This document shows positions 1 through 12,526 of a stretch of 64,000 nt of DNA, one piece after another. Source of the DNA: Linnemannia schmuckeri. Lineage: Eukaryota > Mortierellomycota > Mortierellomycetes > Mortierellales > Mortierellaceae. Both the position numbers and the translations under genes were made by a program. Position 1 is the first letter of the stretch. Every line of letters begins with the position of its first letter. The notes under the pieces were generated by a model that had not been told where the DNA came from, did no database searches, and saw nothing but the letters and a program-made list of their open reading frames with translations. The stretch spans positions 62,001-126,000 of the forward strand of contig JANATG010000019.1 in NCBI GenBank assembly GCA_029449235.1, read 5' to 3'.

Positions 1-985
1 TGTGGTTTGCTGCCACGTCAGTCTCGCATTATACACCACCTCCTCCCTCAACACCTCCTCCTGAGTTGTTGTTGTCCTTTGCGATATCTTTCCGCTTGCA
101 TTAACTCTTCTTACCTGTCCACACACACTCTCCTCCTCTCGCATGCGCACTCGTTCTTCTTTTTGTCAATGACTGGAAGTATCTGAAATAAAGTGAATCG
201 TTGTTCTGAATGGGTAACAAAACTTCGGTTCTTTATTAAAGAAAAATAAAAGGCTGTTCGTGTTCTGTATGTGTAGTAACTCTTTCTCATTTGCACCTCA
301 TCAGTTTCTCTCACTTTTACTTTCACACTCATCATCTTCCTTCATCTCTTTCACACGTATGCACTGTCAGTTTTGAATATAAGGGAGGCAGGACAAGCAA
401 ATCACAGCAAGGCAAGGGGACACAGGGACAGGAAAGGAAAAGAGAAAAGCAAAAAAAAAATGTCCAATAGCCAATAAAAGAATGCATGGACATGAACGGA
501 AACAAGATAGAAGACAGAGAGAGTATAGACATCCTTGGCAAAGAGGACAAGGATGATAGCTTACATGATTATAAATGAGAAAGTGGGTGGGAGAAAGGGG
601 AGAAGGATGGGAGGATAAGGGAAAGAAGGGAAGAGAAGAAAAAGAAAAAGATAAAAAGGAGAAGAATAAGTACTGCTACTGTCTGGCGATTAGAGAGTGG
701 TGGATGTGTGTGCGTGCACTGACTCGATTCGATTGCAAACAAATGGGGAAGCAGCGATAGGCAAAATAATAAAAAAAGATGCAAAAAAATCATTTTCCTT
801 AGCAAGGGGTTCGCGCACCTGGTAGATCCTTCACCGCGTTTGCTGCAGATAATATTCGAGGATAGGAAAACGTGCACTCGCTTCACACAAAAAGGGGCGT
901 TCAAGGACACACATCACTACAGTGCTTTCGTTTTATTGTATTATAGGGTTCAGGCACCAGATTGCTCTGCTGCCGTTGCTGTGTA
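1..985. other. Intergenic, downstream of the DIP2-like gene
   Basis: No convincing gene. The stretch is purine-rich on the plus strand at about 560-670 and otherwise of mixed composition. It probably holds the 3' UTR of the minus-strand gene that ends at 986. Short open frames here have low-complexity translations and no recognisable domain. Confidence 0.5.
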
Positions 986-3900
986 CTAAGCGGAGAGAGG
1001 AGAGGATCTAGCACCGTTGTGAAAAATCGATCCAACAAACGACTGGACAGTCCGCACAGATCTCAGTGGTGATAGCCTCATAGACTGACGACGGTTTTTA
1101 AAGGGAGATCCAGGCGATGGACGATCATCCAACCGCTCAGTTATATCCTCACCACCACTACGCGAGATCGACGACAATGCTGACGATGACGGTGTCGTGG
1201 TCATACTAAACTCCTTGGACGATGACGATGACGATGACGATGAAGATGTCGATGTAGAATATGTTGAAGAATATTTATAGTCAGACGAGGAACCGGTCGT
1301 TGCTGATACTGATGCTGACTCTGTGGGTACAGATGTGAACGACCGTTTGCCTTTCAAGGAGAGCAACAAGTCGCCTGTTGAGTAACGATGTTGTAGCTGC
1401 TGTGGCTGCTGCTGGTGCTGGTGCTGGGTGGGTAGCATACTAGGCACAGAAAGCGATCCATGCGAGTAATGGATGTACAACAACGGCCTAGATCACAAAA
1501 TAAAAATGCATGCATATCCGTTAGTGTCCCGTTCTTCATTGATCCACATTCACTACTAACAACACTAGAAAAACAAGGAATGACTTACATTTTGGCACTC
1601 ATGAAGAGTGACAGCATCTTGCCCCGCTGCTTCTCACCAAACCGTGTCTTGGCCAGCACACCCTCTCCGACAAAGGCCACCACATCTGGCATGAACCCAT
1701 GACGATCGACAACCTGGCGCATCACGCAGAGGACCTGGCTCATTAATGTGTTGCTGCTTGGCGGGTCTGCCTGGCGGACAGTGATGACACAGACGACCGC
1801 TTCCTCTGCCTGAAACACAATACTATATCGATAGGTTGCAACATGAACGAAGAAAACAACACCTGTTAGAGTCATTTCATGGGAGAGAAAAGACGAACAA
1901 ATGACCAAGTTGGATTTGAGTAGAGACGGCTATACCTTCCATCAGGAGCAAAATTAGAGTGGGCACTTTCAACAGTCTTCTCAACATCAATTGGAAAATG
2001 GAGGAGCCCTTGCACCTCAAAGGTCTCTCCAATGGGCCCCAGAACAAATAACAAACTGGTAGGCTGTCCACCATTGAACTCTGGCGCCGCAAAATTCCAC
2101 AGGAACCCAATCTCTCCTGTACGGACATAAGTCTTGGATCCAAGTTGCCTCTGTTGCTCTTCTTGGTGTTGTTGCTGCTGGTCTCCATTGACGCCACTAC
2201 CGCTGTCGGTTACTGGACTAGGTGCGATTCTGGCATGGAATCGGCTTCTGGTGATTTCGATCATCGCGTCAGACCCTTCCGCGCTTGATGTAGACGAGGA
2301 GGTGGAGGTGCGGCTGATGTAAGGCTGGACGTTGGCTTCAGAAGAGACCCAGATCTCACCAATCTCGCGGGAGAGACATATCTCTGACGTCTCTGGGTTC
2401 ACAATCGCCACCGTCGTTCCACACACCGGCTAGCAGGTGCGAATGCGTAATGAAAACGGACATGTTAGTTATCATAGAAATAAAGAACAAATGCATTACG
2501 GCATAAAGTAAAGGCTAGGGACTTACGCTGCCGCTGTCTTCGATCCAGATACCGGTGGGGTCGTCATCTTCAGTCGTGATCTCGACAAGGCCGCGTCTCA
2601 GAGCATGGAGTGAGATATGCAAACGTACAGGCTCAATATTCATAAACGACCGTGTGGTAATGAGTGGATTGACCAGGTGTCCAAACATCCCATTCAGTCG
2701 CGTCCTTTCGAGATCATTGCCTGATCTGGCAAGCGAGGATACGAACAACGACGACGAGATGGAGGAAGGAACCATGGAGGAAAGGGGACAGAGCCAGGTC
2801 TCGAGTGTCTTGATGGTATCGAGACTGGGTCTGCTGTCGGAAACGACTAGGAAGTTGTGGACGGAGGAGAGGTTGATGGGAGGTGAAAAGCGGATTGGCG
2901 AAGCGAGTGGGGATGAGTACGGGTAGGGAGATACCATTGAGGCTGGCGAGAGTGGTTCATGGCCGCTATTGAAGGACTGCTCTACCATCGCACAGTCCAT
3001 CAGTACATCGCGTGCTGGTACAAGTACGTACAAAGGCAAAGTTAAACGGTCGTTAGCCTGTGAAATGCGGGAACAAACAAAGCGAAACAGCAAATAGACT
3101 TGACCTTACCACCAAAGGACGTGACGGCTTCAAAGTAAAGCTGAGGCCTGGCTTCGAAATCAGCGTAAGAAATCAGGATAGTAGACGCGCCGACATAAAC
3201 ACCGATCGCACAGGCCAGCAATAAATCCAGTCCTACGAATGACCTGACACACGAAACAATAGGCTTCCCGCCCTGGAGCTGGCACTGGACCTTTAGTGTC
3301 CGTGTCTGAGCCATCAAACCCGCATGGGTCATCTTCACAAGAGTCCGTCTCCGGTCAGTCGAGTAATGGACTGCAATCAGTGCTGGCGCAGTTCCGAGGA
3401 GTACGCTTTTTGGTAGCGTCAAAAAGCCCGACTCACGCCCCAGGTTCCGGCGGTGCTTCTTGGGGCTCTTGGGGGCCTTTGAAATGTTAAGTATCATAGG
3501 GATGGGGGTATCTTGACGGGCACCTATGTATGCCTTCATTTGTGCCTGGGCTGGCTTCAGCTTCATGACTTCTTCAGTGAAGCTGTTGCCGAGCAGGTAG
3601 GCCCCACTGGTGCTGCAGCCGAGCTCGTTCAAGAGTCCCATGAGGAGCGCAACATCTTCAAAGAGTCTTGTGGGCTCTGGAGCGGGAACAGGAATAGGGA
3701 TCAGACCCAGGAACCAAACCGCGTAGAGGGTTGCAATAAAGTCGATCGATCCTGTGCGGAAGAGGAGGACGACTTTGTCACCCTGCTGGAATCCGCCTTT
3801 TTTCTCGATATATGCCGCGATCCGGACTACTCTTGCGCCAAATTTGCGGAATGTCAGTGGTTTCATTCCTCCTACACCTCTAACAATCGGGTCCTTGCTG

Positions 3901-6900
3901 TTTCCTGTCTGCTGCTGTTCGGGTTGTTGTTGAATCTGAGAAAGAGAGACTGAGAACTGGTCGTCGTTCTGTTGTCGACTGTCGAGAGTTTGGAAGGCAA
4001 TCTCGTCTGGGTTCATGATGGACCGCCAAACGAGCAAGTCGACTAAGCTCTGAAACTGTGAAATGTTGATTTTTGTCCGCTCGTCATGGACCTCCTTAGG
4101 AAATTCGCAGCTCGAGTACTGAATCATCCGTGTGTGTGCCGGTATAATCGCTTCACGAGCATTCAATGCTTCTATTTCGTATTGGATAGAATAAATAAAG
4201 CCGTCGTTAGTAAAAATGTTCCTGAATACCACAACAAACACAAGAATGAACTGTAATACATGTTAAAAGGATAGATACGTACCATGTCCCCAGATTCCAC
4301 CGACGATGTCATCGCCAACAGGCAGGCCCAAAAGAGCGTCCTCGGTCGAAGTCCAAACGTACACGAGAGCCAACTGACCTGACTCAAGCATCTTTCGACA
4401 GACGACAGGATGAATCTGAGCCTTTCCATGGTGCAGAGTTCTTGGGAGACTGTCTGGAGCTGCAATGGCGATGCAGTACACTGCCAGGCCGTGATAATCC
4501 AACATAGCCTGACGAACATATTCGGCAAGCTTAATCACGTCTCTTCGCTGGTGAGACCGTGGTGTCTCTACGCAGATCACAGGGACGTGTTCCTTGTTCA
4601 CGATACATTCAAACGCCGTACTATTGTAATGAAAAAAGGATTGGTTAGTTCATTATCAACAACTATTATGGTCAACATATCTTCAGGAAAGTGGAGGCTG
4701 AGAAAAAGAGAACATACCATGCTGAAAACCCAACAATCCGCTTCAGGACTGTGTTGGCAAGGTCGAGTGCGTAATGGTGTTCAGTGACCAGGGCCCGAGG
4801 CACAACGTCATGACATTGCGCCGCCTGATAAGATCCCGCCTCAAGAGCGGCGGTATCCTGAATAGGAACATCCTGCTGGATCCGATCCTCAATGTGCCCA
4901 AACACGACCACCCGTCCTTCAATCAACCCTGCCATCAGACCCGTTCGAAGGAATCCGGCTGGTACTGGATCATATACCTCTGGCACAGCTGTCGCCGCGT
5001 TGTCTCCCCCAGCAGAGGACGAAATTGCAGGGGCAATTAATGGCAGTGCATGGAAAGTCGACTGAGAGCGCTTGGGGAGGTCCCAGAATCCAAAGGGGAT
5101 CGAGGGAGAGTCGATCCAAATCTCGCCCACACTGTTGGGTATGCAGAGTGTTGTTGTTTCCGGATCTACGATCGCCAATGTTGCTACGCAGGAATGAATT
5201 AAAACGAGGCGAGTTTGATTGTCAGTAGGGCTAATGTTGAGCATGGCTTGCGAGTCTGTGCGTCGGGGGAAGATTGTGTTACCTTGGGGTGATGCATATC
5301 CAAAGGCAGAGACGAGAACGGCGCCCATCTCTGACGCCCTGTCGACCGCATCCTGTCCGGTCTCCAACACCTCAATCCGGTCGGCCTTCAATGCCTCCCG
5401 ATCCAGCAGGTAAAAACACCTCGTCTCGGCGTTGGATGAGTGTCGTCGCAAAGGCCTTTGTTGTTGATCTTCTTGATTTTGATCGAGACGAAACCCGAAA
5501 TCGAGCTTGTCGGCGCCAGCAGGGAAGGGGAGGTGGTCTCTCATACTGAGGACCATTCCCCCGTGCTCGGGTAGAGTTGACATGGGGACCACAACTTGCT
5601 CGGCAAAGGTCACACCAAGAGGCGCAAGGACTTCTGTTGCGAGGTGAAGATCCAGTTGTGGTTGAATCATCACGGTGTCAATTAAGAAGGCCTCAAGCCG
5701 CTCGAGGTGACTGGGCTTACTCTCTTGTGAAGAAGTACATGACGGCAAGAAAGACAATGATGCAGGCGCAACTCTTGAAAGGGATGAGCAACCTTGGATC
5801 AATTCACGGACACCTTGATAGTCTCCAAGCGCCAGAGTCACTTTGTACCGACGCGCGCTCTGTTCCCAAAGACCAGCAGTCTCGGTGACTCCACTGTGCA
5901 AGAATACGGTATGACTTCCGCGATAGACACCGAGTAATCCTCCCATTATGAGACCCACTTGTTGACGTGGTTCTAACCACGAGAGTACAACATCTGCAGG
6001 CTCCTGTTGTTGGTGCCTTGATGGGGTCAAGACCGAGGGAGTAGAAGATAGAGGTACTTGGGGCATCGAAACATCACTGCATGTTGTTGCTGTCGCAAGA
6101 TGGAGCTTATGGCGTAGCTGTCTCTTGGGATTGGATTGAAGAGAGCTGGAGATGGCTTGACATTGAGCCAGGATGGTGCAGTGGCTGATGGCGACGCCCT
6201 TGAGTTCGCCGCTGGGAGACTTTGTGTACTCGATGTATGCAATTTCTGGCAGTGGAGATACATCGTCGATGGGCAAAGAAGAATTAGCGGCTGAGGGTGT
6301 TGCACTGGTGAGGGGGGAAACTCGTGCTGAAGATGATGACGAGGTGGCGGTGGTGGTACAGGATGAGGATGAAGGGTTGTTACTGTTGCTGCTGTGTGTC
6401 ATAATGGCTGTGCTCCAGTTATCGTTCACCTTAGACCCTTTTTTGCTCCCACTACTACTGTTCCTTCCCGTACCCGAAGCCGCAGTTGTCAAAGTATCAG
6501 TCTTCCACCAGGTGACACTCTCTGGCCATTTGACACTCCCCTGCCCTCCCTTCATCCTTTGACGCTCGCTCAGATCTCTATTCAATGCTCTGTAGTTGTG
6601 CTCGGTCGTAAGGGCCAGCTCTGCCTTTGCGTGGGCGAGGATGTAGATCATCTCTTCAAACTGGTCAATCATATTGATCGGGACTGCGGTCATACCGGCC
6701 ATCTGACATCCAAAGAACGCTGCCAGGAAATCGAGCATCTCACTCTTGCGGAACACCAACGCCACACGAGGGCCTCCACCTCCATCATTGGCGTTTTGTG
6801 TGTACTGTGTTTTTACGTCGACCTTGGTGAGGATGGCGTGCCGGATCTTGTTGGCCCGATCCAAGAGTGTCTCCCAGGTCCAATTCCCAATCTCATGGCC

Positions 6901-7359
6901 GAGCCGGTCAACGACCGTGAAGGCCTTTTTGGTTCGGCCGCCGGAAAAGGGGGTGAATTGGGTGATGCCATGACTTGAGGCTGAGCCTCGGAATCTTAGG
7001 ATGTCGACAAGGCTATCGAAAGGAAGAGTATCGGCGTCGGCGTCGGCGTTGGTGTTGATATCTGTCTGTGTGTTTGTTTGAGAGTTTAAATTGGACATTG
7101 TGGGCGTAACAATTCTGAATGGTAAGGGAGACAAAGGGGATGATAGGGAAAGGGGAGAAGACTTTAACTGTGGGGAAGAAGAACAAGGCAAAGAGGAGGG
7201 TCCGTCAAAGGAAAATGGAAAGGAAAGCGACGAAAATGGCGCCTTTTGAATGGGCCGAGAATCCAGGGGTAACGTCTGCTTTCCAGCCAGAGCAAGAAGC
7301 GCGTTGTCCGTGTTTATATCTGAGGAAGCCGTCGGTACTTTTTTAGGAGTGTCGGGCAT
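986..7359 (-). CDS. DIP2/CMR2-family tandem adenylate-forming (AMP-binding) protein
   Basis: Seven exons in transcription order: 7359-4718, 4620-4283, 4171-3110, 3014-2527, 2429-1936, 1822-1589, 1487-986. All phases agree, giving 1919 residues. Two fatty-acyl-AMP-ligase-like modules are visible. The first has the family-typical SPSGELKGVAISH region and is followed by the conserved lead-in to module two (RDVIKLAEYVRQAML). The second carries YSTDRRRTLVKMTHAGL. DIP2 proteins (yeast CMR2) are large proteins linked to diacylglycerol homeostasis; that role is taken from the family. The second module has no clean P-loop-like SGTTG signature, which fits the divergent family. No N-terminal DMAP1-binding domain is visible, so an upstream exon cannot be excluded. 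The C-terminus is a Ser-rich tail encoded by GAT/GAC-type repeats near 1220-1250. A 9-codon upstream ORF (7369-7343) overlaps the chosen start, which is the first ATG of the long exon. Confidence 0.9.
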
Positions 7360-9011
7360 TAACGCGCATAGTGCAGACCAAGAATCTTTTACGTATGGGG
7401 TAAAGATGATAAATGCGAGATAGGAAGAGAAAATAGGAAAGGTGGTAAGGCATATGGTAAAAGTGTGGTTATAATTAGATGATTACTCTAGAGTAACAGG
7501 TTGCGTGGCCACTTGCATTTATGTTCCTTCCTTGCATTAAACATCAACTCTTATTCTCTTTTACCTGATGTGGCATGATATGAAGCACGTTGTGAGGTGA
7601 GTGGTAAGGGATGCTGTTCGGGGATAAAACAGGAGGCTGGTAGTTGTTTCTCTCCCGTGCTGTGCTGACCATTGGGCCCTGTAGGATGTTGGTTTGTGTA
7701 GGGAGAGAGAGATATTGATAGATTTGGTGGCGTAGAGTTGATATATTGATAGGACGCGACATTGACGGGAAAAGTGTTGAGGAACGATGAAGAGTGATGA
7801 AAAAGAATGAGAAATAAACATTTTTGGGCGAAGACAAGAAAGATAAAAAGAAGGTTAATTCATTTGTGAGGGAAGCGATTCAACTCTGAGCAGGCCATAT
7901 GAATAAGGATGGGGCACAACAAAAATCGGGTCCTTTTTAGTACCTGGTGGCATCTTGGATTCGATGTCATTAATCTCTCGAGAGTTGAAGCGAGAGGAAG
8001 ACGTGTCACGTCGAAGTGAAGTGTTGATGGTGAGGGATGACATCTCTGAGGTTATTGTTGACGATGGTGAAATGGTGAATGCAGCTGAATGTCAAAATAT
8101 GGAAATGAAATTAGATTGAAGTAGAAGTGTCAAGGTCAGTGGCCAGAGCTAGAACAAAAAAAAAGGGATTTCGAAAGGAGGATCGTGAGGGGCAACAAAA
8201 AGAGCGGGAACTTTGAAAAAGAGTGATGTACAGTGTAAAAACCCAAGGTTGTAAGGAGATCTTTTTAGGCGGTACAGTGTAGATTTAAGGCTCTTTTAAA
8301 TCTGGGCACAGTCAATTATCTTGGTAGATAGGGGATTATGGCTGCGACGACACCCTCGTAGGAGTAAGAGGAAGATAAAGAAAAAGCAAAAGAAGGAAAG
8401 ACGGACGCAAAGTGGCAATATGCAGAGTAAGCGCAAGATTAGAAATGATGAGGAGGGAGTGAGCAAGATGTGTCGTAGTAGATAGAAGAAGGGTCAGAGC
8501 GATTGGAGGGTGGAAAGAAATGGAAAGATATCGGAAGAAGCAGTGAAAGGATGAGAAAGAGGAGAGTGTTAGTACAAGCTTATGGGGTAATAAAGAGGTT
8601 GTCGATGATGGTAATGGGACCCAGAGTCGAATGGATAAACAAACAAAAAGAAAAGAAGAGGGGCTTAGGGCGGGAGGGAAGGTTGTAAAAGTGGAACTTA
8701 AGCTAAACGAGCAGAGAGTTGATAAAAAAAATATGGCAACATGGGAAAAAAAGTTGGTATGTATTCCGATAAGCTTGCTTAGTCGCCCGATCGCTGATAC
8801 TCTACCGGATCATTGATCGTTTCCCCATCCATTCCTCGCTACACTTTTTGCAGCTTCCTGCTCTCACGGAAGTAGTCCTTATTCATTCGACGAAGTCAAG
8901 TAGACAAGGAGCCAACACTGGAACTTTGATAATTCTTTTTCTTGCCAAGATGGATGGATAGATAGATAGCGCCTGGACGCGAGTAGATGCGTGAGGAAAG
9001 GGGTGGAGGTT

Positions 9012-9054
<43 letters not shown>

Positions 9055-10091
9055 GGGAGGGAGGAAAGGAAAAGAAAAGGAAGGGGATGACGGGATCAGA
9101 TGGGTGACTACCCAAGAAAAAGAGAGACAAAGACAAAAAGCAAAAAAGTCCCCATGTCCCCATTTTCGCATGGCTATGCGGTGCATCTGTGATCCTAAAC
9201 CACCGTAAGCTAGCAAGGGAGAAGGAGGGGTGAGTTGAAGAGGCCATCGATGCCCATTCTCTTCTTCGTGTCTTTGGTTTCGTATTGTCGTGTATTGGGG
9301 GATTCATGGAAGAACATCAGATGGATGCGTGTGTGTGGTTGGGTTGCCAAACAATTATAGCCCTGCATGATGGAGATGCATGCGGCACTCGAAAGGGTTC
9401 ATTTTTACTCGAGACATATGTAGGTCACGATGGATATTTGAGTTCGTGTCGAGCCTCTCTCTGTGCATTCCTCACGAACACTCCGCGAAAAAAATACACT
9501 AAAAAACACATATCATCTTTAGCCTCGATTGGTGCAACTAACAATACACCAATTCTCGTGCCTGGTCAAGAAAAAAGTTCACTTCCTAATGGTCGTTAGA
9601 ATAAAGTACAGAGAGAACGAGACGACGATAACGAGGGTTCAGTAAGCTTTCTTCTCTTCTTCTCCTCTTATTCCCTTAGGAACACCAATGTTGATCGAAT
9701 GTCCATGCGCCGAGAATGCCCTTTCTTTTCTTGTTGAGGTGGCCATGTGCCAAAACGACTGGCGCAGCGACTCTCTTCCAAAAATTCCATTCTGTGCCAT
9801 CGGCTGGCTCCCCTTACTCGCTCGTCGTCTCCTTGAAAAATGGGAAAGAAAATGTGAGTGAATTCAGCTGTAGAAGGAACAAAGTGGACATTACTATTAG
9901 AAGCTATCAGCACATCTGCACATTTTGATTTTGTGTCCGAGTAGAAATCGAATGATAATGCACTGTTAGCAAAGCCCACGCCTCCAATGACCATGTTCAC
10001 TAGTTCGGCTTGTTTTTTCTTGCTTTTTTATTTTTTTTCCGGTGTGGACGCCAATTCACTTTGAGAGATGAAGCGAACAAGATGACACAAC
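7360..10091. other. Intergenic, including the DIP2-like promoter and a 38-nt poly(A) run
   Basis: No supported gene in 2.7 kb. It holds the presumed promoter and 5' UTR of the minus-strand DIP2-like gene. A minus-strand frame of 62 codons (8043-7855) could be a 5' leader exon, but this is unsupported. An uninterrupted A tract lies at 9013-9050 in purine-rich sequence. The right end is the 3' flank of the RTR1-like gene. Confidence 0.5.
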
Positions 10092-11578
10092 CTACGGCTG
10101 GGTATCCATTGACATCGAGCTTCCCGTCCGCGACATGGGCTGGTCCTCCGAAATGGTGACACTGGCCATCTGTTGCTCAATCACCTTCGTATCCCTCTGT
10201 GGACGAGTGGATGATCCTCCTGAGGGCCTCTTTTGTTTGGGTGCAGGCACGCTGTATCCTTCAACCTCATCTCCTGCACCGACGCCGAATGACTCTTGCA
10301 TCTGCTGATCCATGTCGCTCATATCCAGGGGTTCGCGAGATATCTCACTTGTGATGTCCCTCTCCACGATCTTGATGAATGACGGAGTTGTTGGTACAGA
10401 GGCAAGAATCGATTGAACATAGGCGTTTCCGAGAGAGTTGGACGAAGGCGTTGATCCGGTTACTGCGGTTGTTGATGTTGGCGACACTGGTCCTCCTGGA
10501 GTTTGTCCTGTGACGCTTGCGAGGCGGTGTGTCGGTAAGTTGAATGCTGGAGCTGGTTTGGTTTCCTGCTCTTGCTCCCTGTTTGCCGCACGTAGCGCAT
10601 GATATTCTCTACGATTGCACATAGAAACGATTGTGTTAGCGGTCTGTAATTGGCATTTGAAAAAATTGACAACAAAGGAATAGTAATAATTGATGGAAGG
10701 CTGGGAGACTTACGCAAGTTCCATGTCAAGTGGAATGATGGACACTTGAATGATCTTCAGGCGTTCTGGATCATTGTCCCGCAGGTACAGGGGATCCTCG
10801 GTTAACTGGCCTTCCAGCCACCGCGAAGCTGTCAGGCAGGTCGATGAACAGTATTGCTTGAGTACTGAGATATCAAAGACCTTCCGCTCCTGTAGCGAGA
10901 TCCTGAACTTGCCCTTGATATCCTATTTTGTAGTAAAAGGGGTGCGAAATAAAAATAACCTGTTGTGAATACCTCCTTATTGCTCTTGATGAATTGGTCC
11001 TTGACGTGAACAAGACATGGGCTAACATGATGAACAACAAGACATACCCTTGGTGGCTTGGCGCACAGCGGGTATCCGCAGAGCCTGGCAATGTTCCTCT
11101 CCTCGATGATCTCCCTGTAATGAGACTGCTTGATGCGGTTCGCCTATTGAGAGTAGTGGTATTATTATAATGTTCTGTTTTGTTTGCCATACTTGCTAAT
11201 GACGGCTGTTCCATTGCTGCTGCCATAGATGCTCTTGAATCCTGTGTGCTTGAAAGATAAAAAGTAGAAACCAAGAAAGAGAAAAAAAAATAAACTTACG
11301 GCCTCGCCCAATATTTCCTCGGTCACAGGGTCAAGGAGAACCTCCTGCCACTGGAGCACCATGGTTTCAAACTTCTTTCGCAGCTCAATATTCTGCTGAA
11401 TAAGCTGTTGTTTCCGGTTCAACTTGTTTTCCCCCTGACTTTCCATGGCGGCAGGAGCAGGTCGTTGTCCTGACGAGGTAGGTGCTGTTGTTGTTGTTGG
11501 CTGGCGTGGTGGCAAATATTGGTCAACCAAAGGAGACCGGTCGACGACGATGTCGTCCTTCATTGTTGGCCTTGACAT
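10092..11578 (-). CDS. RTR1: RTR1/RPAP2-family RNA polymerase II CTD phosphatase
   Basis: Five exons: 11578-11300, 11143-11048, 10999-10973, 10922-10714, 10608-10092; 375 residues with consistent phase. The 27-nt third exon encodes DQFIKSNKE and uses an AAG acceptor, so it is easily missed. The RTR1 signature is clear: RLCGYPLC supplies Cys115 and Cys120, followed by GKFRISLQERKVFDIS and then QYCSSTC with Cys159 and Cys163, the likely zinc ligands. The segment ASRWLEGQL follows as in the family. RTR1/RPAP2 proteins remove phosphate from the Pol II CTD and help import and assemble Pol II; this is family knowledge. The C-terminal ~170 residues are Ser/Thr/Pro-rich and look disordered. Divergent from the adenylosuccinate synthetase gene. 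Confidence 0.93.
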
Positions 11579-12526
11579 CGTGGTTGTATTTTTTGTCCTG
11601 TTGTTTGTTGGTTGGTTAGCTATGATGAGGGCGAGGAAGATTGCTTTCCTGTAAGTGTATGCGAGTGTTACTGTTATTGAGATGCCGATTGCTGAGTCGT
11701 TTTGTCGTTCGTGTCGTTCAGTGTCCAGTAGTTTTTAGGTTTGGAGGGGAAGAAGGGAAAGAGACTCTTTTTTTTTTGTCATTGCATTTTAGAGACGCGA
11801 GTCACCTGACAATAGTAGCCTTTTTCTGAATTTGGATAGAGCTCATCCACAGCATGGATCAGACGCTCAGTCTCACCTTTGGTTGTGCCTCTTGCAGTGG
11901 ACAAGAAGCGCACATGGAGTGCATTGGATACTATGTATGCCAGATCGGATGCAGGTTTGCATCCCCTCTGTTCTTCTGTGGATGCGAATTGAAAACCAGC
12001 CTGGACAACATCTTGATTGCTCGTGTATAGGATAGCGGAGACAACCTCTTTTCGGGCCTTTGCCCCAGAAAGGCATTGTCTTTCCAGAGAGAGAGAGAGA
12101 TAGCCAGGGACTCATTTCTCACCGCGACAGACGCCAAACCATTCTTGTTCCGTTGGATAACAGGATAATACCTTCTTTAGCAGCTTCAGTCTTTCTTTTT
12201 TTTTTTTTTTGAAGGAACGTCACGATTGGATCGATGAGCCATCAATTTGTTTACACCCCCGTTTCGTTTTTGTCGAGTCAGAGGAAAAAACAGAAAAATT
12301 TATTTGAAGCCCAGGAGCGGGACTGTTGACTGTTAACAGTGGCCAGGGTGCGGGCAAAGGCAAAGCCAGCCAACAGAATAAAAGGTCGCAGAGGAGAAGG
12401 CCCATTTGCTTTCTTGCAACAACTCCCGTTCATTTCAACAACACCTCCCCTTGTTGATCTTACTTTGCACCCTTCTCTCCCTCTCTCCGACTTACTCCTC
12501 CTCTTCCTCACAACAACAAAGCAACA
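11579..12526. promoter_or_regulatory. Divergent promoter region between RTR1-like and ADE12 genes
   Basis: 948 bp separate two start codons facing away from each other. The stretch contains T/A homopolymers (for example about 11770 and 12197-12211) and CT-rich sequence just before the ADE12 start (12470-12520). No confident TATA element or factor site was identified. ORFs here look spurious. Confidence 0.55.

Noticed and set aside
1220..1250. CRISPR-like or tandem array from GATGAC repeats
   Set aside because: A trinucleotide-type repeat encoding a Ser run in the DIP2-like C-terminus; no spacers.
7855..8043. Coding first exon of the DIP2-like gene
   Set aside because: 62-codon frame without a clear donor that joins in phase, and no DMAP1-binding-domain features; left as possible leader.
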